42,490 bases of DNA from Megamonas hypermegale (GCA_002314325.1 DCFC01000004.1:1-42490); one strand, 5' to 3'. Shown: positions 1 through 8,370, counted from the stretch's first letter. Notes: generated by a model from the letters alone, not told the origin. Made by a program: numbers and translations.

Positions 1-23
1 GTTGGAATACTTAGAAATGTACT

Positions 24-71
24 ATTGTTGAACCTTTTTTTCAACCTATTTTTTAACTAGCACAACAGGTA
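24..71. repeat. End-only derivative of the palindromic intergenic repeat
   Basis: The segment starts with ATTGTTGAA and ends with TTTTAACTAGCACAACAGGT. These resemble the left and right ends of the four full repeats at 16268, 23601, 30469 and 36409. The central hairpin is missing, and a short GTTGAA/TTCAAC dyad lies between the ends. It sits just upstream of the MerR-type promoter at 91. It is probably a decayed or internally deleted copy. The right-end match is good and the left-end match is weak. Confidence 0.45.
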
Positions 72-90
72 AAACTATATATTTTTCACA

Positions 91-121
91 TTGAACTTTG
101 TGTAGCACAAATCATTATAGT
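91..121 (+). promoter_or_regulatory. MerR-type promoter and operator for the PHP hydrolase gene
   Basis: The -35 TTGAAC (91-96) and -10 TATAGT (116-121) are separated by 19 bp, two longer than a normal sigma-70 spacer. Inside the spacer is the perfect dyad TTTGTG-TAG-CACAAA (97-111). A long spacer with a centred dyad is the classic arrangement activated by MerR-family proteins, which untwist the DNA. A near copy occurs at 2225-2255, and a MerR-family gene lies between the two sites. The assignment to that regulator is inferred. Confidence 0.8.
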
Positions 122-219
122 AAAAGAAAATTTACTTATTATACAGCATATTATTTTGCCGATATCACTCAATTAAATTAAGTACGATAAGTAAAATTCA
201 CACTAAGGAGGTCTTTTTG

Positions 220-1206
220 ATGAATATTCAGGGTTTTAGTAAAAACGGACATTGGTATAAAGGAAATCTGCACTGCCATTCTACCAATTCCGATGGCAAG
301 CTGTCGCCGCGGGAAGTGGCGGATTTGTACAAATCCCACGGTTATAATTTCTTAGCAATCAGCGACCATGACAGGTATTCCGATTACCGCAGTGAGTTCA
401 ATGAGGAAAATTTTATCATTCTGCCGGCAATAGAAGCTTCAGCCGTACTTTACAAAGAAAAAGGCTCTAATGACAGAATTGCAATCCATCATATTCACGG
501 CATTCTCGGTACAAGAGCCATGCAGGAAAAAGCGGCGGAAAATTTATTCTTGCATCTGGAACATTATCCTGCCAGAATTTATTTTGGCAGCTGGAACGGT
601 GCGGCGGTTGCACAGGAATTGCAGGACGATTTACAGGCACACGGCTGCATTACAGCTTATAATCATCCGGTATGGTCGAGAGTACAGGAGGCTGATTTTA
701 TCAATTTAAACGGTATTTCGGCACTGGAAATCTTCAATTATGGAACAGTAAATGAAAGCGGCACCGGTCTTGATGTGCTTCATTGGGATATAATGCTGCG
801 CAATGGGAAAAAGGTCTGGGCCTTCGCTTCTGACGACAATCATAATGACGGCATTGTTGAAGACAGTTTCGGCGGCTATATTATGGTAAAAGCTGAAAAA
901 CTTACGCATGAAAATATCATTCAGTCAATTATCGACGGCAATTTCTATTCTTCCAGCGGTCCTGATATCCACGACTGGGGCATAAAAGACAATGTAGCTT
1001 ATGTTGAATGCAGCCCTGTAAACAGAATAAATTTCATTGCTGGAAATCTCATTAATGCCGGCAATACCGTTATGTGCAAAAACAAACACGATACTATAAC
1101 AAGAGCCGAATTTCCTTTAAAGGGTGATGAAGCTTACATTCGTGTAGAATGTATCGATATGTACGGAAATACAGCATGGTCAAATCCTCTGTTTTTAACA
1201 AAATAA
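220..1206 (+). CDS. PHP-domain metallohydrolase (CehA/McbA-like)
   Basis: This 328-residue protein has the metal-binding signatures of the PHP superfamily: an N-terminal HCHSTNSDG, ISDHD about 30 residues on, a Glu in PAIEAS, HIHG, NHPVW in the middle and SDDNHND near residue 210. PHP enzymes are metal-dependent phosphoesterases or related hydrolases; CehA/McbA relatives cleave esters or carbamates. No signal peptide is visible, so it should act in the cytoplasm. The last 80 residues may form a small beta domain. The start is ATG 220 behind AAGGAGG at 205-211; TTG at 217 is too close to the Shine-Dalgarno. The gene has its own MerR-type promoter and a terminator, and shares that control with the ABC importer downstream. 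The substrate is unknown; a phosphodiester is a plausible guess. Confidence 0.8.
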   Translation: MNIQGFSKNGHWYKGNLHCHSTNSDGKLSPREVADLYKSHGYNFLAISDHDRYSDYRSEFNEENFIILPAIEASAVLYKEKGSNDRIAIHHIHGILGTRAMQEKAAENLFLHLEHYPARIYFGSWNGAAVAQELQDDLQAHGCITAYNHPVWSRVQEADFINLNGISALEIFNYGTVNESGTGLDVLHWDIMLRNGKKVWAFASDDNHNDGIVEDSFGGYIMVKAEKLTHENIIQSIIDGNFYSSSGPDIHDWGIKDNVAYVECSPVNRINFIAGNLINAGNTVMCKNKHDTITRAEFPLKGDEAYIRVECIDMYGNTAWSNPLFLTK

Positions 1207-1216
1207 TAATATAAAC

Positions 1217-1256
1217 TCCCCGTTGTGCTACTTAAAAAATCAATCGGCGCAACGGA
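1217..1256. repeat. Short end-only derivative of the palindromic repeat
   Basis: CCGTTGTGC (1220-1228) and GCGCAACGG (1247-1255) form an imperfect inverted pair around AAAAATCAATCG. The left part resembles the outer end of the large repeats (CTTGTTGTGCTAGT) and the right part resembles AAAATCAACTAGCACAACAGG. The arms, hairpin and loop of the full element are absent. It lies between the PHP gene and its terminator. Confidence 0.5.
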
Positions 1257-1272
1257 TTGTAAACTGATTGAG

Positions 1273-1318
1273 TAAGGGCATTTTAAGCAAATTATGCTGA
1301 TATGCCCTTATTTTCTTA
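1273..1318 (+). terminator. Rho-independent terminator after the PHP gene
   Basis: TAAGGGCAT (1273-1281) pairs with ATGCCCTTA (1302-1310), with a small inner AGCA/TGCT pairing, and is followed by TTTTCTTATT. It separates the PHP transcript from the MerR gene. Confidence 0.75.
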
Positions 1319-1365
1319 TTTAGCGAAAATCTGGAAAATCAACAAATAAACAGGAAGGGATAATT

Positions 1366-2187
1366 ATGGTTCGATACGTACTGACTATTACTGAATTGGC
1401 TAAATTGAAAAATATCACAAGCGAAACACTGCGTCATTATGACAGAATTGATTTATTAAAACCGAATTACGTTTCCGAAAGTGGACACAGATATTATTCC
1501 ATCCGCCAGTATGAAAAATTAGGAACTATTTTGGAACTGAAAAAAATCGGCATGTCATTAAAAGAAATCAAAAATTACTTTGACAATCGCAATTTTGATA
1601 AATCTGTTTCCATGCTCAAAAACTATCAGAAAAGATTTGAAAAAAAACTTAATCAGCAGATACAGCTAAATGAAATATTAAAATCAAAAATATCATTTCT
1701 GGAAAAAATACAGGATTTACCGCAGATGGAGAGCGTATTCGAAACTGATTTTCCTGAACGATACATCATCACCTTCGGTAAAAAATCAGGCGATTTAGAA
1801 GAACACGCCATGGCATTTACCAAATTGGAAAATCATATTCATGAACAGGTTCCTATTCTTGCCAGCGACCGTGTCGGCGTTTTAGCAGAACAGAACATTT
1901 TGATAAAAAACGATCAGCTTGTACCCGCCGTACCGATGATGATAGTATCACCGCAATATGCAGATAAACAATATCTGCAAACCGTTCCTGCCGGAAAATA
2001 TGTTTGCATGTATTATAAAAACGGTACTTTAGAAAAATACGATAAATCCTTTGAAATCATCAAAAAATATATTTACGAACACAAATACCGCATAACCGGC
2101 CCGATACTGCAATTCTACAAATTAGACGTAACTCTCACGAATGACCGTTCAGAAACAATTTTAGAAGTTCAAATAGCTGTCAAATAA
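1366..2187 (+). CDS. MerR-family transcriptional activator with GyrI-like effector domain
   Basis: The 273-residue protein opens with a winged-helix MerR domain (residues about 5-75: LTITELAKLKNITSETLRHYDRI, then LKPNYVSESGHRYYS). A long helix that should form the dimer coiled coil follows (about 80-120). The C-terminal half looks like a BltR/GyrI-type small-molecule-binding domain. ATG 1366 follows AGGAAGGGA. The gene lies between two promoters that share a 19-bp spacer and a dyad (91-121 and 2225-2255), so it most likely activates both the PHP gene and the ABC-ureohydrolase-dsdA operon in response to their substrate. No clear promoter of its own was seen. The family call is secure; the regulon is inferred from layout. 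Confidence 0.9.
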   Translation: MVRYVLTITELAKLKNITSETLRHYDRIDLLKPNYVSESGHRYYSIRQYEKLGTILELKKIGMSLKEIKNYFDNRNFDKSVSMLKNYQKRFEKKLNQQIQLNEILKSKISFLEKIQDLPQMESVFETDFPERYIITFGKKSGDLEEHAMAFTKLENHIHEQVPILASDRVGVLAEQNILIKNDQLVPAVPMMIVSPQYADKQYLQTVPAGKYVCMYYKNGTLEKYDKSFEIIKKYIYEHKYRITGPILQFYKLDVTLTNDRSETILEVQIAVK

Positions 2188-2224
2188 GATTTTTATAATT
2201 TACACAAACTACATATTTCTAACA

Positions 2225-2255
2225 TTGAACTTTGGGTTGCACAAATTATTACAGT
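2225..2255 (+). promoter_or_regulatory. MerR-type promoter and operator for the ABC-ureohydrolase-dsdA operon
   Basis: TTGAAC (2225-2230) and TACAGT (2250-2255) are separated by 19 bp. The spacer holds TTTGGG-TTG-CACAAA (2231-2245), a one-mismatch version of the dyad at 97-111. The match to the first site continues past the -10 (AGTAAAAGA). This supports shared control by the MerR protein encoded between the two sites. Confidence 0.8.
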
Positions 2256-2300
2256 AAAAGAGAAGAGTTTATTCACTAGTTTCATATTGGAGGAAAAATA

Positions 2301-3401
2301 ATGAAAGCTTTAACAAAATTAATTGCAATTTCTATGACAGCAACTGTTTTTCTCACCGGTTGCGGCAGTTCCACAAATACTGACAATGCTAAAATTGATT
2401 TAAACAGTATGTCCGTGGAAGAAATCACTGCTAAAGCACAGCAAGAAGGCGAGGTAAATTCTGTCGGTATGCCTGATGAATGGGCAAACTGGGACGAAAT
2501 CTGGAAAGGTCTTAGCGAAAAATATGGATTGAAACATACGGATGTTGACTTATCCTCTGCCGAAGAACTCGCCATGTTTGAAGCCGAAAAAAATGATGCC
2601 ACAAAAGATATCGGCGATGTTGGCGAAACATACGGTGCCGTAGCTGAACAGAAAGGATTAACACTGAAATACAAAACAAGCTATTGGGATGAAATTCCGC
2701 AATGGGCAAAAGACGATGACGGCGACTGGATTACAGCTTACTACGGAACAATGGCTATTATGACGAATAAAAAACTCGTACCAAATCCACCGAAATCCTT
2801 TCAGGATATTTTAAATGGTGACTATATTGTTTCCATCGGCGATGTAGCAAAATCCACACGTGCTCAATATTGTGTTCTGGCAGCCGCTTATGCTATGGGT
2901 GGAGATGAAAAAAATATCCAGCCGGGACTTGATTTCTTCAGAAAACTTGCCGAACAGGGCAGACTGGATAAAGGTGAATTCACTTTAAGCCGAATTGAGA
3001 AAGGTGAAATTGGCGTAGCTATTATCTGGGATTTCGTCGGTATCGGTTATCGTGAACAAATCAAAGAAAACAATCCTTCCGCTGATTTTGCTCTGTTCAT
3101 ACCAGCAGAAGGTTCAATTCAGAGCGGCTATTCAACAATCATAAATGCCTATACACAAAGACCATATGCTGCAGCACTTACAAGAGAATACATCTTAAGT
3201 GACGAAGGACAATTAAGCCTTGCAAGAGGTTATGCAAAAACAGTCCGCCAAATTGAACTGCCTGCCGACTTAAAAGCAAAAATGATACCAGATGAACAGT
3301 ACAAAAATATTCATATGGTGAAAGATAATAAAGCATGGGAAAAAACAGTAAGCGAACTGCCTACATTATGGAATGAAGAAGTTATGGCTTACGCTAAATA
3401 A
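2301..3401 (+). CDS. ABC importer substrate-binding lipoprotein
   Basis: This 366-residue extracellular solute-binding protein has a lipoprotein signal peptide with lipobox LTGC (Cys21) followed by a Ser/Thr/Asn-rich linker. The body resembles the PotD / iron / 2-aminoethylphosphonate class of family-1 and family-6 binding proteins, with conserved-looking stretches such as NPPKSFQDIL and GEIGVAIIWDFVG. ATG 2301 follows TTGGAGGAAAAATA. It is the first gene of a tight operon: two permeases, ATPase, guanidino hydrolase and dsdA. The ligand cannot be read from sequence. The operon suggests an amino- or guanidino-containing molecule, possibly phosphorylated. Confidence 0.88.
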   Translation: MKALTKLIAISMTATVFLTGCGSSTNTDNAKIDLNSMSVEEITAKAQQEGEVNSVGMPDEWANWDEIWKGLSEKYGLKHTDVDLSSAEELAMFEAEKNDATKDIGDVGETYGAVAEQKGLTLKYKTSYWDEIPQWAKDDDGDWITAYYGTMAIMTNKKLVPNPPKSFQDILNGDYIVSIGDVAKSTRAQYCVLAAAYAMGGDEKNIQPGLDFFRKLAEQGRLDKGEFTLSRIEKGEIGVAIIWDFVGIGYREQIKENNPSADFALFIPAEGSIQSGYSTIINAYTQRPYAAALTREYILSDEGQLSLARGYAKTVRQIELPADLKAKMIPDEQYKNIHMVKDNKAWEKTVSELPTLWNEEVMAYAK

Positions 3402-3418
3402 AATTCAGGAGATTTATT

Positions 3419-4273
3419 ATGAAAAAACAGCATACAAAAACGTATCTATTTGCTTTGCTGCCATTCATAGTTCTGGTGGGGATGTTTGAAATCATCCCCA
3501 TTCTTTCTATAGTGGTACAAAGCTTTACGTCAAGCGGCGGTTTTGATTTTACACTGGACAATTACATCCGAATTTTTACTAAACAGTTATATCAAACAGC
3601 CATAATCAACAGCTTGTTTATAGCAATAGCCTCATCAATTATCGGTATTATTATCGCCTTCTTCGGAGCCAGAGCTGCTTTTATAGCAAGCGATAAATCC
3701 CGTAAAATATTCATGAGCATTTTAAATATGGTTTCCAACTTCTCCGGCGTACCGCTGGCCTTTGCCTATATAATCATGCTCGGCAATACGGGAATTTTAA
3801 CACTAATAGGCAAAGAATATGGTATTTTTTTTCTGGCCGAATTTCCGTTGTACTCCGTACTGGGGTTAATGATTACGTACGTATATTTCCAAATTCCGCT
3901 TGCTATTTTACTTTTACTTCCAGCCTTCAATTCTCTGAAAAAACAATGGCTGGATGCTGTAAGCCTAATGGGCGGAACAAAAACTACATTCTGGCTGAAA
4001 GTCGGTCTTCCCGTTCTCATGCCAAGTATCTTGGGAACATTCTCTACATTATTCGCCAATGCTATTGCGGCATATGCTACAGCTTATGCACTGGTCATGA
4101 ACAACGTTTCGCTCCTGCCAATTCGTATTTCCGAGCAATTTGTTGGTGATGTCGTGCAAAATCCTCATTTAGGCGGAGCTCTGGCAGTCGTTTTAATGGC
4201 ATTGATGATTTTATCGATTTTCATTAATGAAAAAATAATGCAGAAAAACAGGAGTGCATACGATGGAAAGTAA
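3419..4273 (+). CDS. ABC importer permease (PotB-like)
   Basis: A 284-residue inner-membrane protein with about six hydrophobic segments, the first at residues 10-32. The EAA-type coupling segment (DAVSLMGGTKTTFWLKVGLPV) lies near residues 180-200, as in PotB/FbpB-type permeases. It begins 17 bp after the binding-protein gene. Its end overlaps the ATG of the second permease by 11 bp, so translation is probably coupled. It should form a heterodimeric channel with the next gene product. Confidence 0.9.
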   Translation: MKKQHTKTYLFALLPFIVLVGMFEIIPILSIVVQSFTSSGGFDFTLDNYIRIFTKQLYQTAIINSLFIAIASSIIGIIIAFFGARAAFIASDKSRKIFMSILNMVSNFSGVPLAFAYIIMLGNTGILTLIGKEYGIFFLAEFPLYSVLGLMITYVYFQIPLAILLLLPAFNSLKKQWLDAVSLMGGTKTTFWLKVGLPVLMPSILGTFSTLFANAIAAYATAYALVMNNVSLLPIRISEQFVGDVVQNPHLGGALAVVLMALMILSIFINEKIMQKNRSAYDGK

Positions 4274-5057
4274 AAAACATCACATGAGTCAAAGCATTAT
4301 CCTCTGGCTTATTGGAATTTATCTCATAATTCCTCTATTTTTGACACTGCTGTATTCCCTATTCAGCGAATGGATTACCGTAGTGCCAAACGGATTTTCT
4401 TTCAACGGTTATACAGAGATATTGACCGACTTTAATTTCTGGGCAAGCATCGGAAGAACGATTATAATTTCCGTTGTACCGATTGTTATCTGTACCGTTA
4501 TCATTCTGCTGGCAATGTATGTCGTTGTCGTCTATATGCCTCGTCTGGACAAAATCATAAAAGTTATCTGTACCATACCATACGCTATTCAGGGCGTTAT
4601 CCTGCCAATCAGCGTACTCAGCTTATATGTAAACGCACCGGAACCTTTTTCCAATCGCGTATTCATGCTCGTCAGTACCTACTGCATCGTAATCCTGCCT
4701 TATATCTACCAAGGCGTCCGAAACAGTCTTAATTCCGTTTCGGCATCCAATCTGATTGAAGCATCTCAACTACTAGGTGCCGGCAAATTCTACGCTTTCT
4801 GGAAAATCGTTATACCGAATATCCGCAGTGGCATAATCATTTCCGCCATGCTTGCTCTATCCATAGTCTTCGGCGATTTTGTAATCATCAACATTCTTGC
4901 CGGAAATTATTTTCCGACAGGTCAGATGTATCTGTACGCCGTTATGCGAAGTTCCAGTCAAAATGCCAGTGCGGTAATCGTTATTTTATTCATCATCACC
5001 CTGCTGATTTCTTTAAGCGTATTCGGATTACAGAAAAAACAAAAAAACAGAATTTAG
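4263..5057 (+). CDS. ABC importer permease (PotC-like)
   Basis: A 264-residue membrane protein, the second permease of the importer, with about six membrane spans and an EAA-like loop (IEASQLLGAGKFYAFWKIVIP) near residues 165-185. ATG 4263 is preferred over the in-frame GTG at 4254, because AACAGGAG (4246-4253) sits 9 bases upstream of the ATG and directly abuts the GTG. It overlaps the first permease gene by 11 bp and is followed after 10 bp by the ATPase gene. Confidence 0.9.
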   Translation: MESKKHHMSQSIILWLIGIYLIIPLFLTLLYSLFSEWITVVPNGFSFNGYTEILTDFNFWASIGRTIIISVVPIVICTVIILLAMYVVVVYMPRLDKIIKVICTIPYAIQGVILPISVLSLYVNAPEPFSNRVFMLVSTYCIVILPYIYQGVRNSLNSVSASNLIEASQLLGAGKFYAFWKIVIPNIRSGIIISAMLALSIVFGDFVIINILAGNYFPTGQMYLYAVMRSSSQNASAVIVILFIITLLISLSVFGLQKKQKNRI

Positions 5058-5067
5058 GAGAAAACGT

Positions 5068-6078
5068 ATGTCTTACATTGAATTTAGAAATATAAATAAA
5101 TATTATGGTTCCAACCAGGTGTTGAAAAATATCAGTCTTAATATCGAAAAAGGACAGTTTGTAACACTGCTCGGCCCTTCCGGCTGCGGGAAAAGTACAC
5201 TGCTGCGCTGTCTAGCAGGACTTGAGGAAATATCTTCCGGACATATTTTCATGGACGGCAATGATATTACCAATCTTGAGCCTAAAGACAGAAATATCGG
5301 CATGGTATTTCAACACTACAGCCTATTTCCCAACATGACAGTAGAGGAAAATATTGCTTTCGGTCTGAAAATCAAAAAAAGACCGGCAACTGAAATAAAA
5401 GAAAAAGTGCAGACAGCTCTGGAAATGGTTGAACTGCACGGCAAGGAAAAATATTATCCCGACAGTCTATCTGGTGGTCAACAGCAGCGTGTAGCATTAG
5501 CGCGCAGTATAGTGCAGGAACCGAAAGTTTTACTACTTGACGAACCGCTCAGCGCCATCGATGCCAAATTACGCAAATCCCTGCAAAACAGCATAAAAGA
5601 AGTACATCAGAAATTAGGGCTGACTTCCATTTTCGTAACGCACGACCAGGACGAAGCTATGGTCATGTCCGATGTAATCCATCTATTTCACGATGGACGC
5701 GTTGAACAGTCCAGCGACCCGATAACCATGTATACTTCACCTGTCAGCAAATTTGCCGCCAGCTTTATCGGCAACTATAATCTGCTGACACCAGAAGAAT
5801 TCAATATAATCACTATGCAAAAAAACAACCTCACCAGCGGCGTAGCTATTCGTCCCGAAACGCTTCAGATTACACCTAATAAGCCTGTTACTGATGATGA
5901 ATATATTTTCAGCGGCGTTATTATGGATAATACGCCAAAAGGAAATGTTCTTCAATATCATGTAAATGTAAAAAGTGTTATACTTAAAGTCGATGTATTA
6001 TTCAGAAGTAAAGTGCTGTTTCCCAATGGAACGAAAGTATATCTGTCCGTAGCGGATAAAAATTGTATCAGATTATAA
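5068..6078 (+). CDS. ABC importer ATP-binding protein (PotA/FbpC-like)
   Basis: A 336-residue ATPase with Walker A GPSGCGKST (about residues 35-43), signature LSGGQQQRVALARS, Walker B VLLLDEPLSAIDA and switch His in FVTHDQDEA. The roughly 100-residue C-terminal extension fits the TOBE-type regulatory domain of PotA/FbpC/MalK-class ATPases. ATG 5068 follows TAGGAGAAAACGT. It energises the two permeases just upstream. The guanidino hydrolase begins 11 bp after its stop, so uptake and breakdown are co-transcribed. Confidence 0.92.
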   Translation: MSYIEFRNINKYYGSNQVLKNISLNIEKGQFVTLLGPSGCGKSTLLRCLAGLEEISSGHIFMDGNDITNLEPKDRNIGMVFQHYSLFPNMTVEENIAFGLKIKKRPATEIKEKVQTALEMVELHGKEKYYPDSLSGGQQQRVALARSIVQEPKVLLLDEPLSAIDAKLRKSLQNSIKEVHQKLGLTSIFVTHDQDEAMVMSDVIHLFHDGRVEQSSDPITMYTSPVSKFAASFIGNYNLLTPEEFNIITMQKNNLTSGVAIRPETLQITPNKPVTDDEYIFSGVIMDNTPKGNVLQYHVNVKSVILKVDVLFRSKVLFPNGTKVYLSVADKNCIRL

Positions 6079-6089
6079 GGAGTAATGTC

Positions 6090-7043
6090 ATGAAATATAC
6101 AGCTGTCAATTCTTTAAAATCTCCCCGTTTTGCAGGAATAAAAACATTCATGCGCATGCAGCAGGTAAGAACAATTGAAGACATCGATTTTGCCGTAGTC
6201 GGCATACCGTTCGATACTGGAGCTTCCTACCGCGCCGGTACGAGATTTGGTCCCGCTTCCATCAGAGAAATGTCCGTACTGTCCGCCAAACCGTATAATC
6301 CATATCTTAATGTTGATATTTTCGAGCAGTGTTCTGGTGTTGACTATGGAGATATTGATACTATCCCCGGATATATGGAAGAATCATTTAATTTGATTGC
6401 CTCCGAAATGAAAAAATTATTCGCCGGCGGTGTAATTCCCGTAGCTATGGGAGGCGACCACAGCATAACGCTGCCAGAACTTCGGGCCTGCAGTGCCATT
6501 CATGGTCCTGTAGCACTGGTGCACTTTGACGCTCATTACGATACTATTTCCTCCTATTTCGGCAAACCCTACAATCACGGAACACCGTTTCACCATGCAG
6601 CCAAAGAAGGCCTTGTAAAACCGCAAAATTCCATTCAAATCGGCATTCGTGAAGGTTTGTACGGTATTGAAGATACGCAGAATTCTCTGAAACTAGGTTA
6701 CGAAATCATTCCGGCGGCAAAAATGCACCATATGACTAGTGAAGAAGTAATCCAGCAAATTTATGACCGTGTACAGGGCGAAAAAGTATTTTTAACTTTC
6801 GACATCGATTTTTTAGACCCTGCTTTCGCCCCTGGAACGGGCACCCCTGTCATCGGCGGTTTTCCTACATGGAAGGCACTGGAACTCATACGCGGACTGA
6901 ATAAGCTGAACATTGTCGGCTATGACATTGTGGAAGTTTCTCCGCCGTATGATTTCAGCGGAATTACTTCGATTGCCGCTGCTGGGATTATGCAGGAATT
7001 TATTTCGCAAATTGCATGGAGAAAAAAACATGGAAAACTTTAA
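6090..7043 (+). CDS. Agmatinase/guanidino-acid hydrolase family protein (ureohydrolase)
   Basis: This 317-residue member of the arginase-agmatinase family carries all six manganese ligands: His in GGDHS, Asp/His/Asp in DAHYD, and both Asp in DIDFLDP. The family releases urea from a guanidino group. The motifs HGTPFHHAAKEG and DPAFAPGTGTP look more like agmatinase, guanidinobutyrase or guanidinopropionase than arginase. ATG 6090 is chosen because AAGGAG (6077-6082) lies 7 bases upstream; the upstream in-frame TTG at 6063 lies inside the ATPase gene. It overlaps dsdA by 14 bp. Agmatine is one possible substrate, but its location between an importer and D-serine lyase suggests another guanidino compound. 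Confidence 0.85.
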   Translation: MKYTAVNSLKSPRFAGIKTFMRMQQVRTIEDIDFAVVGIPFDTGASYRAGTRFGPASIREMSVLSAKPYNPYLNVDIFEQCSGVDYGDIDTIPGYMEESFNLIASEMKKLFAGGVIPVAMGGDHSITLPELRACSAIHGPVALVHFDAHYDTISSYFGKPYNHGTPFHHAAKEGLVKPQNSIQIGIREGLYGIEDTQNSLKLGYEIIPAAKMHHMTSEEVIQQIYDRVQGEKVFLTFDIDFLDPAFAPGTGTPVIGGFPTWKALELIRGLNKLNIVGYDIVEVSPPYDFSGITSIAAAGIMQEFISQIAWRKKHGKL

Positions 7044-8358
7044 ACATTTTTTTACGGAAAACAGTGTTCTGTCGAGAGTACAAAAAGCACAGGAAACAAT
7101 ATGGCTGAACCGGCACAAGCAGCCGTTTGCCAAATGTGCACAAAATTTAGAACTGGATATGTCCGATATTAATGATGCTGAAGCACGTCTATCACGCTTT
7201 GCGCCGCTTATCGAAAAACTCTTTCCGGAAACTCAAAATAAGCACGGCATTATCGAATCACCACTCATTTACATCAACAATATGAAAACGCTTCTAAGAC
7301 AAAAATATAATGCGCCGCTTGAAGGAAAACTGCTGCTTAAACAGGACAGTCATCTGGCGGTAGCCGGCTCAGTCAAAGCTCGCGGCGGTATCTACGAAAT
7401 TTTAAAACATACGGAAGATTTAGCAGTTGAGCACAATCTGATTACACCAGGCGATGATTATACCATTCTTGTGTTACCGCAAAACAGGAATTTTTTCCGC
7501 CAATATACAGTCCAGGTCGGCTCCACGGGCAATCTTGGACTCAGTATAGGCATTATAAGCGCCGCTATTGGTTATAAAGTAATCGTTCATATGTCAGCTG
7601 ATGCCAAACAATGGAAAAAAGATTTGCTAAAAAAATACGGCGTTATCGTTAAAGAATATTCCGGCGACTACGGTGAAGCAGTAAAGCACGGTCGTTCTCT
7701 ATCCGAGCAAAATCCTGCAAGTTATTTTGTCGATGATGAAAATTCACGCAATCTCTTTTTAGGCTATTCTGTAGCTGGAAAAAGACTACAACAACAGCTT
7801 AAAAGCCTTGATATCACCGTAGATGAAAGACACCCGTTATTTGTTTATATTCCCTGCGGAGTAGGCGGTGCACCGGGCGGTATAAGCTTCGGCTTAAAAC
7901 AGATATATAAGGACAATGTGCATTGCTTCTTTATTGAACCGGTACAGGCACCATCCATGCTCATCGGTATGGCTACAGGACTAAAAAATAAAATTTCCGT
8001 ACAGGATATCGGTCTTACCGGTTCTACACAGGCTGACGGATTGGCAGTCGGCAGGCCGTCCTCTTTTGTAGGTGAAATTATGCAACATCTTCTCAGTGGT
8101 ATTTTCACAGTAAATGATAAAAAACTATACCGTTTTATGCAGGATTTAAATAAAAGTGAACATATATTCCTAGAACCGAGCGCTTGTGCAGCTTTTCAGG
8201 GTATCTGTCAGATAAACGGCAGTAAACAAATGAAGCAATATTTACAGGAAAATAATCTATCCTCGAAAATGACAAATGCGACGCATATCGTCTGGGCTAC
8301 CGGCGGCAGTCTGGTGCCAGCGGATATTCAACAGAAATATTTATCTTCAGTTTTTTAG
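7030..8358 (+). CDS. dsdA: D-serine ammonia-lyase
   Basis: A 442-residue fold-type II PLP enzyme converting D-serine to pyruvate and ammonia. The PLP-lysine region KQDSHLAVAGSVKARGG matches DsdA closely, as do the glycine-rich phosphate site (PCGVGGAPGG), VGSTGNLG and the overall length (E. coli DsdA is about 440). ATG 7030 follows GGAG (7018-7021) and overlaps the ureohydrolase stop by 14 bp, so translation is coupled. A longer in-frame reading from 6913 would run deep inside the upstream gene and is not credible. The operon ends at the terminator just after this gene. Activity on a related D-amino acid cannot be excluded. Confidence 0.93.
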   Translation: MENFKHFFTENSVLSRVQKAQETIWLNRHKQPFAKCAQNLELDMSDINDAEARLSRFAPLIEKLFPETQNKHGIIESPLIYINNMKTLLRQKYNAPLEGKLLLKQDSHLAVAGSVKARGGIYEILKHTEDLAVEHNLITPGDDYTILVLPQNRNFFRQYTVQVGSTGNLGLSIGIISAAIGYKVIVHMSADAKQWKKDLLKKYGVIVKEYSGDYGEAVKHGRSLSEQNPASYFVDDENSRNLFLGYSVAGKRLQQQLKSLDITVDERHPLFVYIPCGVGGAPGGISFGLKQIYKDNVHCFFIEPVQAPSMLIGMATGLKNKISVQDIGLTGSTQADGLAVGRPSSFVGEIMQHLLSGIFTVNDKKLYRFMQDLNKSEHIFLEPSACAAFQGICQINGSKQMKQYLQENNLSSKMTNATHIVWATGGSLVPADIQQKYLSSVF

Positions 8359-8370
8359 AAAAAAATTCAG

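Noticed and set aside
1..219. Guanidine or other riboswitch upstream of the guanidino-hydrolase regulon
   Set aside because: No recognisable guanidine riboswitch motif was seen here or before 2301; the MerR-type promoters explain regulation without one.
4254..4262. GTG 4254 as the start of the second permease
   Set aside because: The Shine-Dalgarno AACAGGAG touches this GTG; ATG 4263 has normal spacing.
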